This document shows positions 35,849 through 46,741 of a stretch of DNA of 64,000 nucleotides, piece after piece (within the stretch, counting starts at the first letter, position 1; each line of letters begins with the position of its first letter). Source of the DNA: Phycomyces blakesleeanus NRRL 1555(-) (lineage: Eukaryota; Mucoromycota; Mucoromycetes; Mucorales; Phycomycetaceae); NCBI RefSeq assembly GCF_001638985.1, contig NW_017265143.1:1190259-1254258 (forward strand). Reading direction: 5' to 3'. The position numbers were made by a program, and so were the translations under genes. A model generated the notes under the pieces. The model was not told where the DNA came from, did not search any database, and saw only the letters and a list, made by a program, of their open reading frames with translations.

Positions 35849-37743
35849 ATAATAATATTTGTGGTAAATGTTGACAGATGATGTATTATTACTATTTTTT
35901 GAGATTTTTATAGGTTCGTAAATGTGAAATAACCTCTCTTTTCCATAAGAGAGAAAAAAAACAAACTCAAAAGAGAATGTAGAATTAAAACTAATAAAAT
36001 CAATAATAAAAAAATAAGAGAAAAACAGTGTTATTGATCAATCTCAATAGACTTAACTCAATATACTTGGATAATCAAATAATTAAAATATCAGCAGAAT
36101 TAAATATTAAGAGAACTTGTTGTCAGAAAATAAGACAAAGAAAAATCAATGTTTATTAAATGCAAATATTACAATATTTATATAAGTTTTTAAATAACTT
36201 TGTAATTGACTTATTGAATAATTAAATAAATAAAATTATTAAAAAATATAATAAAAAGTTATATAATTGACAATCTATTAAATGTGATTTGTTCTTTACT
36301 ATCATTAAGTACAAATAAAATAAAATAATTATTAAGTCATAATAATGAAGATAATTATGCTTGTAAAGAAAACATAATAAAAATAATGTTAATTCTAAGT
36401 TAATTTGTTCAGTTAAATATAGCAAGAAAATAAAATAAGATGTGTGATTGCGTGAAGTTATCTTTGACAAAATGATGCTTTTTTATTATACTTATTGATG
36501 TTTTGCTTTACAAATAGAAAAATCGATTTCTATCCAGCCTTGGCTGCCATCAGAAAATAAAAAAAAATTATAAAATATAATTTTCTAAAATTATAAAGAA
36601 TTCTGCAACATCACCACACTGCAAGACAACTAAAAATTTTGTTGTTCATTAATTATTTATCCAGACTTTTGTGTCAAACTTGATGCATGATTTGTTTGTT
36701 TGTTGTGGATTGTAACAGTATCACTTGGCAAATAAATGTAATGTGAATTACAAAATATAAGAAGAAGAATACAGTAAGAATAAAAAATAAATGGGTAATT
36801 TGACAGGTAAGAATTGGTGACAAACAGATAGAAAAAATAGAGAGAAAATAAAAATAGAAATTGTGACAATGACAAAGTTTAAGAAAGACAGAAAAGAGAA
36901 AACTAAGAAACAAAATATATCAAAATCGACAGACAACACTCCAAAGAACAAAGACACTGTGTATAAATGAAGAATAATGATAATAAGAGACAAAATAAAA
37001 TAAGATCAAGGGTGGAATGATGATTTTATTGATTGAAAAAATTGTTCCTTTTATAAACAAAAATGTTTGGTTAATATAATTTTTTGAGGAAAAGAAAAGA
37101 AAGTCAAGTGAAAATTTTTACTACATGTAACTGGTGTTGATAGTAGAAGCAGAATAGAAAATTATAGAGAGAGTAAAATAAAGATATAGTAAAAATATAA
37201 TAATTGAACAAAGATAAAATAAAAATATAGTGAGGTAGAATAGAAGTAAAGTAATAATATAATAACAATGTAGTAAAATAAAGTAAAAAAATATAATAAT
37301 AGTATAATAATGAAGTCTAATAAAAATGTAATAAAAAATATTTTAAATAAATATTAGTAATAAAGAAGTATATAAAATTATGGAAAAGAAGTATAATTTT
37401 TAGTGGGTGACAAGTGTTTCTGAGTTGATAATGTAGATAAGTATTCTAATTATTTAAGGAACAGAATAAAATTGGGGGGTTTGGATATAAGAGATATTGG
37501 AAACAAGATTTCCCAAGAAACCTAGAGGCATGATTTCTGTCCCTTGAGATATGTCACTTGGTTGACTCACCATTGATGTCAACACCCACAAGTCTGGTAT
37601 CACCCGTCATGGCTCACTGCTGGACCAAACTACCAAAAAAACTCACTGTCTGGTATCTATCACCTGAAACTGACCAACACCAGACTTGTCTACTACACAT
37701 GTGACAAACTCCTGACGCGTGTGATATTTTATTGTGTGTATGA
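35849..37743. other. No gene; AT-rich with a GC-richer island
   Basis: Almost entirely low-complexity AT sequence, A-rich on the plus strand around 37150-37400. At 37500-37720 the base composition changes. There a perfect inverted repeat ACAAGTCTGGT (37588-37598) and ACCAGACTTGT (37679-37689) flanks repeated CTGGTATC motifs. The function is unknown. Confidence 0.5.
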
Positions 37744-38760
37744 TGTGTACAAGAAAGTAAGATATGGGTAATAATAAGAATTGAACTCTATAATGAGATA
37801 GGGTTATTTGAATTGTGAAACAATTGTAATAAAATGAAAAATAAATAAGAGAAACTACTTCTAAAAGAGAAAAATAAAAGGAATTTCAGAAGGAAAAGAA
37901 TATTTAGAACTAGCAAAAGGAAATAAATAATACTAATGTAAAATAAACTAAGTTAAAAGAAGTATTTAGAGAATAAAAGATTGAAAATTAACTAAGATAA
38001 TTTCTAAGGTAATTTTAAAATAAAAAATAAAGGGAAAATTTAATAAAACGAAAATTGTAAAATTTAAGAAAAAGAAAAATAATAGAAACATAATAGAAAA
38101 TAGTCAATCTTCTGTGAAGACTTGACAAAGAAAAACAGTAAATGGAAGAAAAATTCATAAGAGAGATCAGGGAAAGTATACAGTATCTTTAGAGAAAACT
38201 TTTATATCAGAAAAATTCAACAATTGTTTATTGATTGATTTTGAAGGGTTATTTATACTACTTCTTGGATAAAATTTATGACGAAAATAGGTTGCACTGA
38301 TGTCTAGAAGATAATTGTGATAAAAAGATAGATAATATAATTGTAATCAAGATTCATAATAAAAGAAAAATAAATGAAGTTATAATATATAACTACAGAG
38401 AATAGAAAAGATCGAGAAGAAGTATGTTATAAAGAAATAAAAAACTACAGTTAACAATTTTGGTAAAGTAGTGTTGAGAGGAAAATGTCATATTTAGTGC
38501 ATAAGAAAAGCAAGAAAAATAAAAGAAGGAGAAACTAATTTTGGGAAAAAATAAAGGGAAGGGAAATTTGTTTTCGGAAAATTGGGAGAAAAATAAAGGT
38601 AAAAATAATGAGAAGTCAAACTTTTACAATAAGAAATAAAAATAATATAAATAAAGTTAAAATTAAAATTAAAATATAAAATATAAAATTATAATTGGGA
38701 GTTTGAGACTGTGATTAATTAAAAAGATTGAAATCGATTGAAAAAGGGAATAATACTGCA
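37744..38760 (+). repeat. tRNA-linked repeat T, copy 2
   Basis: The 1017-bp partner of 19316-20300, with the same start (TGTGTACAAGAAA) and the same end (TGCA). It stops 38 bp before the tRNA-Ser gene. No open reading frame. Confidence 0.8.
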
Positions 38761-38798
38761 GCCAATAAAAGATATAATATACCACATCACTCCAATAA

Positions 38799-38880
38799 GT
38801 CGCTTTGGCGGAGTGGTTAACGCGGTGCCCTGCTAAGGCATTGTCCTTTGGACGCGCAGGTTCGAATCCTGCAGGCGACG
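38799..38880 (+). tRNA. tRNA-Ser (GCT)
   Basis: 82 bases including the discriminator G. The acceptor stem is GTCGCTT/AGGCGAC, the anticodon stem GTGCC/GGCAT with loop CTGCTAA, the long variable arm GTCC-TTT-GGAC typical of tRNA-Ser, and the T arm GCAGG/CCTGC with TTCGAAT. The anticodon is GCT. There is no intron. TTTTT follows at once. Confidence 0.96.
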
Positions 38881-38910
38881 TTTTTATACTACAGAATATG
38901 ACTGTCTTTT

Positions 38911-39378
38911 CTGATCTGGGTTGGTCTTCCTTTTACTGTCGGACATTATTTTGATGAATCCGAGAAATCGGGATAATTGACCGCAGCAGTTCTGTATGTC
39001 AAAGATACCTCATAGATAACGAACCGCAGTAATGTCTTGTAAAGATTAACCACAGTAACATCTTCTGAGCATCAACCGCAGTAAAAGGACTTCTCTTGTA
39101 ATTAAATAGAGTATAATAGTTTACTGCGGATAATGCGCAGTATTAGTTTAGAAAACTATATAAGACAATTCAATTCCTATCAATAAAAAGCACCTTTTAT
39201 CCTCTCTTCGATTTTACATATACTCTCCGATCCCCAGTGGGTTTGACCTTTTGACTTTGCTAAAATAAAAGGAAGACCATCCCAGATCAGGAACGACATT
39301 ACTATAACAAAGTCAAAAGGTTAAACCCACTGGGGATCAAGGAGTATACGTAAAATCAAAGAGAAGATAAAAGATACT
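38911..39378. repeat. Inverted repeat R / R' (left part)
   Basis: R spans 38911-39290 and has its own inverted ends, CTGATCTGGGTTGGTCTTCC on the left and GGAAGACCATCCCAGATCAG on the right. From 39299 the sequence runs back as the reverse complement of R (AAAGTCAAAAGGTTAAACCC against GGGTTTGACCTTTTGACTTT), until the Harbinger element HB1 interrupts it at 39378. R' resumes at 43728. Confidence 0.7.
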
Positions 39379-40031
39379 TGGACAGACTAAAAGTTCAAAA
39401 AAAGGGCAAGAAAAGGGTAAAACAAGTCCATTTTGAACTTAGCCAATCAGCTTTAATTATGACTGTCTACACCTTTTTTTAAAAAAAGTTCAAAATTAGT
39501 TCAAAATACATATTAGGTAATGCTATGCTCATAATGCTGTCACTGTCAGTAAGCATAGTCAATGCTTCATATTCAAATACATCAATATAAAGAAGTCTGT
39601 TTTGTTGTAGATAAAGACAAATTTGTTTATATTATCAAATTGCAACTCTTCAGAATCTCTCCCTACTTGAATCTGTATCTGCATATTGTCAAAGCATATG
39701 TATGCAAATGATATCCCCTGTCTCTAAAAGTCCTCTCAATCAGTACAAGAACTCTTAACAATTCTCATCAATAAAAATCATTCTTCTTGAGCTCAAACCT
39801 CTCTCCATCTCATAATCTAATTATCTATACCACTTTTTTTACAAACCCATTTATTACAGGTATAACATTTTAGCCAAAATAGCTTGTCAGTATATATTAC
39901 TCATAAAGTTATAAATAATAATCAATACTCATCTATCTTCATTTTAACTCCATCCTTTCCGTCTTTTTTTTTATAAAAAAATTATCTTCTTGTATCGCCT
40001 GTATCTTACATTAAACTATTGTAATAAAAGT

Positions 40032-41103
40032 ATGTCCACCCCCAGCACTATTGAGTTCGTTTCTCATCAGGAAGATGACAATCAGTTACATTCCTGGATG
40101 AAGCCAGATGGTGGTAAAGATGGGTTGTCATCAATTGATCGGCTGCAGTACTTTCTGCTGAAAGACGATGCAGACAATCTGAGGAAATACCTTGGTGGCT
40201 TCAAGAATGGGAAGAAGTTCAAGGTCAGCAAGACCAGAATGATCAACAACTGCTGCCAGTATTTTGACAAGCAGGGTGTGAAACACACCAGCTCTCAAAT
40301 AAAAAGCAAGCTGATATATTTGATAATCAAGCAATATCCTATTGCATTCAAAGCCTGGGAAGACAGCACAATGAGAATTAGCAAAGAAGAAATGTCTCAA
40401 CGTGAAAAAGATGAGCTTGAAGATATGAATATTATTACGTATAAGTTAAAACAAACATCTAAATAATTTAAATTATTTTTTATAAATATATCTTAATGAT
40501 ATATGCCCAAACTTCACGCAGATGAGAAAAGTACTTGGTGAAAGTAAGTCAAAGTCACCTGCTGTATATAATACAACAACGCCCTTGGACTTAAACAAAG
40601 CCCAAGACATGAGCAAGGGTGAAGACAGTGAAGATGGTGAAGATGGTGAAAATGATGGAGGTGACGAAGCCAGTGAGAGCAGCAAAAGCTGCAAAGACCA
40701 AGAAGAACAGAGAGCTGATGTCAGCAATGAGATCAGTTCTCAGAGAGAGGCCATTGTCCAAAGCAATAGTGAAAGCAGCACCTCTGAGCACTCTGACGCC
40801 AGTGCATACAGTGGCAAAAGACGCCCTAAATTCTTTGGCAAGATTGTGAAGAACATGGCAAAAAGATCAGTTAAGAGCATAGAGGATATTGGGCATGGTG
40901 TAAAAGAGTTCAATGATGCCCAGATATTGCTCTTAGAATCAAAGTACAAGGAAGAGCTCAAGAACCAGAAGGAGAAACTGCAAAAAGAGCTTCAATGCGA
41001 GCAGTGGGTAAAAGGAGTGATCCTTATGGCAAAAACATTTGACTGGTCTGAGGAGAAGACTAAGAATGAATTAGAAGAGATATATAATCAATACTTTAAT
41101 TAA
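40032..41103 (+). CDS. Accessory, possibly Myb/SANT-like, gene of HB1
   Basis: Block 1 (40032-40466) contains RLQYFLLKDDADNLRKYLGG, then KVSKTRMINNCCQYF and KHTSSQIKSKLIYLI, a pattern like Myb/SANT-type DNA-binding repeats of Harbinger second proteins. Block 2 (40522-41103) is acidic, then KRRPKFFGKIVKNMAK, and ends in a coiled coil with CEQWVKGVILMAKTFDWS. A good acceptor precedes block 2, but no donor gives a matching phase, so the gene may be frame-broken at the intron. An upstream in-frame start at 39990 is less likely. Confidence 0.6.
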
Positions 41104-41504
41104 TAAATTGTATTTCTTCTATTTATACTATGCATTTAATTTATATATATATTTATATACAAATTCTCAGAACTAATGTTATTTTATTTAAAAAAATATA
41201 AAGACATATAGACTATATAAAAATACTATCATTAAAGCAGAGAAAATTGATCTTCTACTTACATCTTTAAAATAGTTTGATAATCAAATATTAAAGAAAG
41301 AGAAGAACATAAATAATGACAAAATATCTATTTAATTACAGCTGTCAAATGCCAAAAAGTGAGATCTATCTAATAGATATAAAAGCTAATACTTCTGTTT
41401 TTTTTAATGTATTTAGAATGATCAAAGTTTATTTTATTTATTCAAAAAGATTTATTCTTCTCTTTTGACATAACAACACGTTGTGTCTGGATCCATCTTG
41501 TATT

Positions 41505-43490
41505 TCAGTCTATATTCTGGGATCCATCTACTACACCAGACTCCTCTGAATATCCTGTCTTCCGCAGGCATTCAACTTCAGCTTTCTCTCTATCTTCCCA
41601 TCGATGCTTGGCTTCCTGAGACCATTTGTCATCATCTTGACACATCAGGAAATTGTTCAAGGCTACGCAAACCTGAATCCATGCATTAACCTTTACAACA
41701 TCTTCCTTTCTTTTTGTTGTGGGGAGAAAATAAAGCAAAATATAATATAGACAAAAGAATTCGTGAGAACTTGTGTAGGTTGTTTATTTCAAAAGAAAAG
41801 TAAAGAATGATCAAATTCGATTGTCTTTCTACACGGAACTATCTACTGATATTTATATGTTTTTCTAATTTGTAATTCAGTGTGTGCTTAAGTAATCTTT
41901 ATCACAATGAGTCATCTTCCAGAAGTATTGTTCTTTTGGAAAGATCCGGAAAGACCAATTGATATGATACTTCTCCAGTCAGATCAGTCCAAGAGTTTTG
42001 GTAAAGAAGAGCATTTATGCTATTGGTAATATTTTACTATTCCGACCCAGACACTCGGGTAATGTTTCATAATATTAAATAGTTGTAGTTGTAGTCTCTC
42101 AATTAAGTATTTGTCTAATAAAAGAAATATGTAGATGAAATAGAATGTTGCCATATATATAATGTATATGTATTTGTATATCCCATGTCATGGTGATAAT
42201 AATAAATAATCAATTATGTGTATGATGATCTGTGTATTAGATAATATCATAAAGGGAGATCCGTTTGACTGGAATAGCTGAGGATATTATTTTATACTTC
42301 AGTCTTACTCTCAGATTCAGCAGTAATCAATACTCATTCACAACATTTTTTATCCTTACAGGGATTGATTTGAGAGAGTAGAATCTCTCTTTCAAGATTC
42401 CAAATGCATGCTCAATTTTTACTTGCATGCTTGAGATCTTGGTGTTGAACTCTTGGTCTGCTAACGAGAGTTCACTGTTTCTTGGCTACTTTTTGATTGG
42501 AACAATATAGTTTGTAGCCTTGTACCCGCGTCTGCCAACACATACTCATCATCAGAAAAGAATTGCTCTGGGAATTTTCCAAGCTCACACTCAGACAAAG
42601 TACATATATCATGCGAACTTCCAAAGAAACCAGTTGACATGTATCAGATTATGTGTCTATGATCACACACTGCGACCAAAAAACTGCTCTGGCTTCCACG
42701 ATGGTGCTTTTGCCAGCTTAAATAAGTATCCATCAAGAAATCCAACAAGGTTTGGAAATCCTAATGGATATTCATTTGCTCATTTTATCTCTGCTTTTTC
42801 AGATTCGGTTGGCCAATAAATGAACTTATGCTCTAAAGAGAGAATTACTTTGAAGAATCTGATTATTATATTCTCAATAGAGCCCTTTATTTGTTTTTAT
42901 TGTAGGAGACAGATGAATAAATTTGCTTTTGTATATGTGGGTAAACAGTCGTAGACTATTATCTTGAGTTACTTACTTCCTATTCCAGAACGTCTTGACA
43001 AATGGCCACTTGACAAAGAATTACCATTTGATCCTAATCAGTCAAGAACAATAGAAATCTGTAGTCTAACATCGATCAAGTAAAATCCTGACAATTGTTA
43101 GTAAAGCTCGTGGTTTTTTACAAGATCATACAGCTTATAAAAAGAGCTCTTGCTCATTCGAAACTCTTTCAGGAAGCCGCTTTCATCCAAGACAAGCAGA
43201 AAATTCAATCTTTCTTTTTGAGTTACAAGTTTCTTGGTCTTGTTTTGCCCTTTGAAAAAATAGCGTCCTTTGCTGATTTTGTCTTGGGCCTTCGTAACCA
43301 TAAATTTCTCCTGTTGTAGCTTTAATTTGCATATGCTTGCAAAATCTTTGTACGTGTCATGATCTTCCTCACAAGCAATGACATTAGAGTCGGACAACAT
43401 CTTGATCATCTTCTTCAACATGTGTTGAGTGATAGCTGCAGATGCATCCAAAGTTGATTTTGTGAGTATATTTATTGGAGTATGTGGCAT
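41505..43490 (-). pseudogene. PIF/Harbinger-type transposase of HB1, split by a solo LTR
   Basis: The N-terminal part (43490-43098) has FRMSKSSFYKLYDLVKNH. The middle carries GFPNLVGFLDGYLFKL (first D), GYKATNYIVPIKK and KIEHAFGILKERFYSLKSIP (region of the E). After the 631-bp LTR the frame continues KRKEDVVKVNAWIQV and CVALNNFLM. Many stops between 43097 and 42520 show an old copy. Family membership is clear from the GFxDG and IEHAFGILK signatures. Confidence 0.86.
41715..42345 (+). mobile_element. Solo LTR, family G, copy 3, inside HB1 transposase
   Basis: Starts TGTTGTGGGG and ends CACAACA, 631 bp, nearly identical to 17592-18222. Flanks CTTTT and TTTTT form a 5-bp target duplication with one change. 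It separates the codons SIPVRI from KRKEDVV of the transposase. Confidence 0.9.
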
Positions 43491-43727
43491 TTTTTTAAGA
43501 TAATAAGTAAAAGAGTAATATATTTCTCACTTTTATACACGCTAGTATTTAATTATAGCAAATATATATGTTTTAAATTGTTGTTTGCTATTTAAGTGTA
43601 ATGCAACTAGAAGGGATGCATGATATTATCATGCAAGTAGTATCAGACAAAAACTGGCCAATCATAGCCGTTGATTAATTTTGCCCTTTTTTTGAACTTT
43701 TTTTGAACTTTTAGTCTGTCCACACCA

Positions 43728-44285
43728 ACTTTTTATTGATATGAATTAAATTGTCTTATATAGTTTTCTAGACTAATATTGCACATTATCTGCAGTAGCT
43801 ATTATATTATATTTAAATAAAAGGAAAGTTATTATACTTTGGTTAATGCTCAGGAAGATATTACTGCGCATAAAGAGATACTGTGGTTAACCATCTTCAG
43901 ATTTTACGGATTCATCAAAATAATATCTGACAAAGTCTTGATCTGGTATTTCTTTTCTGGTACTTGTAACTAAGTCGCAGAATCAATACTACTGGGGATT
44001 GTTAAGCTTTAAGAATAGTTTTTAGATAAGAATAAAAATGATTTTTATTAAATATGTTTCTTGACTATTTATACAAAATGATAATTGATTTCTGGCTAAA
44101 AGAATAGCTACAATAATATGTCTTAGATGCTTGTTGTCCAGTAATATCTTCTACAAGTATATTCACCATTTTAAACATCTAAAACATATATGAAAGACCA
44201 ATCAGCAAAGTCAAGATCTTTTATCCTAAAAAGTTAACTCTTACTGGTTGCTTATAACTACTGATTTTGTTCACCAATGTCAACT
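43728..44285 (-). repeat. Repeat R' (right part) and repeat S, copy 2
   Basis: 43728-43955 continues the inverted arm R' after element HB1. From about 43990 to 44285 the sequence is the reverse complement of repeat S (20500-20740). A further R-like fragment follows at 44290-44352. The 44353-44790 stretch shows no gene. Confidence 0.65.
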
Positions 44286-44859
44286 CTGAAACATAAAATC
44301 TGAAGATGATTAACTGCAGTATAATGACTCTCCTTTTATTTAAATATAATACAAGATAGACCAACGTCCTCAGCGGGACTGCATTGAGAAGAAATAACCA
44401 TACTATAAAAAGAAAGAAAAACCCGTTTGTCTGAGTTTATTTGGATTTTGTTATTATAAAGATTTATTGTAGTAATAAAAATAAAATAATAGTAAGGAAT
44501 ATATCTTGAAGCCATATTTTTTTTGGGGGTTTGTATTTTGATATTTTCAAAAAGGAAAGAAATTATTATACTTTGTCATATACACAATTGGTATTGACAA
44601 TTTTAAAAAAACATTATTAAAATATTTGAAAAAAAAGTAAAAAGAAAACCATAAAGATAAAGATAAGTATAAGCAGAAATAACATGAATACAAAAAATAC
44701 AAAAATAAAAATAAAGCATATAGAAAAAGATTGACATATTTAGATAAAGACATAGAGCAGAAAGCATATGATATGCAACAGATTAGTTAATTTCTAAAAA
44801 GCACTTCATTATAAACAACATTGTTTATATAGAGATTGCTGGTTGCTTTGGTAGAAATA

Positions 44860-45190
44860 CTATCCATATCAACCATAATTTTTACTGAGTTTGGAGTTTG
44901 AATCTGAGAGAGCAATATACAACTGGCCATGACCAAAGACATGGTCAGGAAGATACAGACCATCTTTGTCAAGAATCTGGCCTTGGAACTTGTGGATAGT
45001 CATGGCAAAGGCAAGGCGGACTGGAAATTAACATTGCTTGAACTTAATGGACATGGTCGATCTAGTTGGGCTCAGCTTGATTCTGAAGATAAGCACCACC
45101 TTTCCAGCACTTGATCTAGTTACAATGGTAGCCTTGATGACATATCTGCCAAAGTCATTGCATATAAGGCAGGTATCATTGCAGAGGTAG
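44860..45190 (-). pseudogene. Helitron-like Pif1 helicase C-terminal fragment
   Basis: Minus-strand reading: NDFGRYVIKATIVTRSSAGK, VVLIFRIKLSP, FPVRLAFAMTIHKFQGQ, DGLYLPDHVFGHGQ, LYIALSDS. This is the end of a Pif1-type helicase as found in Helitron RepHel proteins (normally FPVRLAFAMTINKSQGQ and LYVALSR). One stop precedes FPVRL and another follows SKNYG. The replication-initiator part and the rest of the helicase are absent. Confidence 0.85.
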
Positions 45191-45468
45191 TAGTATGCCA
45201 GATCATGTTAGGAGTGGTAGTTAGCTGGCTGGGGACAAAATTGTGGTTCCTTTGGCTGTTAGGGCACTGCAAGCTGTTACTCCATTGGTGACTAATTTCA
45301 TTACAGCTGGAACAGCGGGGAATAACAGTGGCAGTGACAGTAGTCAAATCCAAGACTCTCTCAACATCAGAAACTTGTAAAGCCTCAAAAGCTGCAGTTA
45401 GATCTATAATAGAAATATTAAAAAATAATTAATAATTGTGGCAATTTATATATAATTTTAAAAATTAC

Positions 45469-46498
45469 CTCTGTTGCTCTCTGCAGTATATTGTTCTGTG
45501 AAGGAGAGGTCGATTAACTGTTGTGGTGGTTGAAGTTGAAGAAGTTTTTAAGAGGAAGAATTGAAGATTTGAAATTAGGAACGAAGATTCGTGAGAACTT
45601 GTGTAGGTTTTGTTTATTGAGAAAGATTTTGTATCAAAGTTTGACCAGGTTCCTACACTGAACTACTACTGCTATTTATATTGTTTTGGATTGGGAAAAT
45701 TATATGACTGGGGTCAGGTAATCAATCCTATCTGAGCCTTAATCAGAGCAACGTGATCTTGGGATAATTAATGTATGATTAATTATATAAATGTGTGTAG
45801 TCCCAATGAAGTATTAACATCGAAAGTAAATGTGTTTATGAGTTATAATTATGCTTATAATAATCCACTGATGTATCCCATATTATGGTGATATCATCAT
45901 ATGAAATATAATCACTATCATGCATGCTAAATCTGTGTGTTAAATAATAAAATAATTGGTAGACACCTTTGACTGGAATAGCTGAGGCCTTATATTATTT
46001 CCTTCAGACTTATTCTCAATTACAGCAGTAGTCAATACTCATTTACAACATTAGCAATAGTTGTGTGGGCACAACAAAATCCCAAACAGCTTCAACTCTC
46101 GGTCTTGAAGCAGCAGCTAAATAGGAAAATAAATAGAGTAGAAAAAATGATCAGGATTTTTGCTGAATATTAATCAATTACACTATATTTATTTACCTTG
46201 ACTACTCTCTGCAGGATATTGGGCAGCACAGGAGAGAGCAATGATTTCTACTATGGTGAGTACCACACAACTCTGGACTGCTTCAACTCTTGGTCTTGAA
46301 GCAGCAGCTAAATGCATAAATATAAAGAGTAAAAGCAATTATTAGAATTTTTGCTGATTATTAATCAATTACACTTTATTTATTTACCTGGACTACTCTC
46401 TGCAAAATATTGGGCAGCACGGGAGAGAGCATTGATTTCTGCCACAGTAAGTATCACAGAATTCTGAACAGCTTCAACCCTTGGTCTTGAAACACCAG
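45469..46498 (-). repeat. Three tandem 191-bp exon-plus-intron units
   Basis: The units are 111-nt exons separated by introns of 80 bp each (46308-46387 and 46117-46196). The third exon is split by a solo LTR. After removing the LTR and one target copy it is again exactly 111 nt. Confidence 0.85.
45519..46050 (+). mobile_element. Solo LTR, diverged family G member
   Basis: 532 bp, starts TGTTGTGG and ends TTTACAACA. It shares TTCGTGAGAACTTGTGTAGG and GACTGGAATAGCTGAGG with family G but differs in the middle. Flanks TTAAC (45514-45518) and TTAGC (46051-46055) form a 5-bp duplication with one change. Confidence 0.85.
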
Positions 46499-46741
46499 CT
46501 AAATAAACATATAAATGCAGATGAAAGCAAATAAGTTAGAAACTATGCAAGTCAATCTGATGAATTAAAGTAATTTATTTTAATGTTATCTCTAATACTC
46601 TCTGCTTGATATTCTTCTTGGGCAGAGAGATTATCACTGATTCTCTTTTGAGAGATCAAGAGAGTTTTGTGCCTTGGATTCAAAGGGCAAGAAAAATTTG
46701 ATCCACTGCTGTGACCCAATTGTTTACATTAAACACAAATA

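Larger units (their letters stand above)
39379..43727. mobile_element. PIF/Harbinger-type element HB1
   Basis: The inverted ends share TGGACAGACTAAAAGTTC followed by AAAAAAAG; the right end has five extra outer bases (TGGTG). The 3-bp direct repeat ACT flanks it (39376-39378 and 43728-43730), the length expected for this superfamily. Removing the element restores the continuous arm of repeat R'. It holds an accessory gene (plus) and a broken transposase (minus), convergent. Confidence 0.85.

Noticed and set aside
34216..37000. Several hydrophobic small open frames that look like membrane proteins.
   Set aside because: They arise from T-rich low-complexity DNA and have no conserved motif, intron or neighbour support.
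40473..40961. Minus-strand open frames opposite the HB1 accessory gene.
   Set aside because: They are serine- and leucine-rich shadows of an acidic, lysine-rich coding strand.
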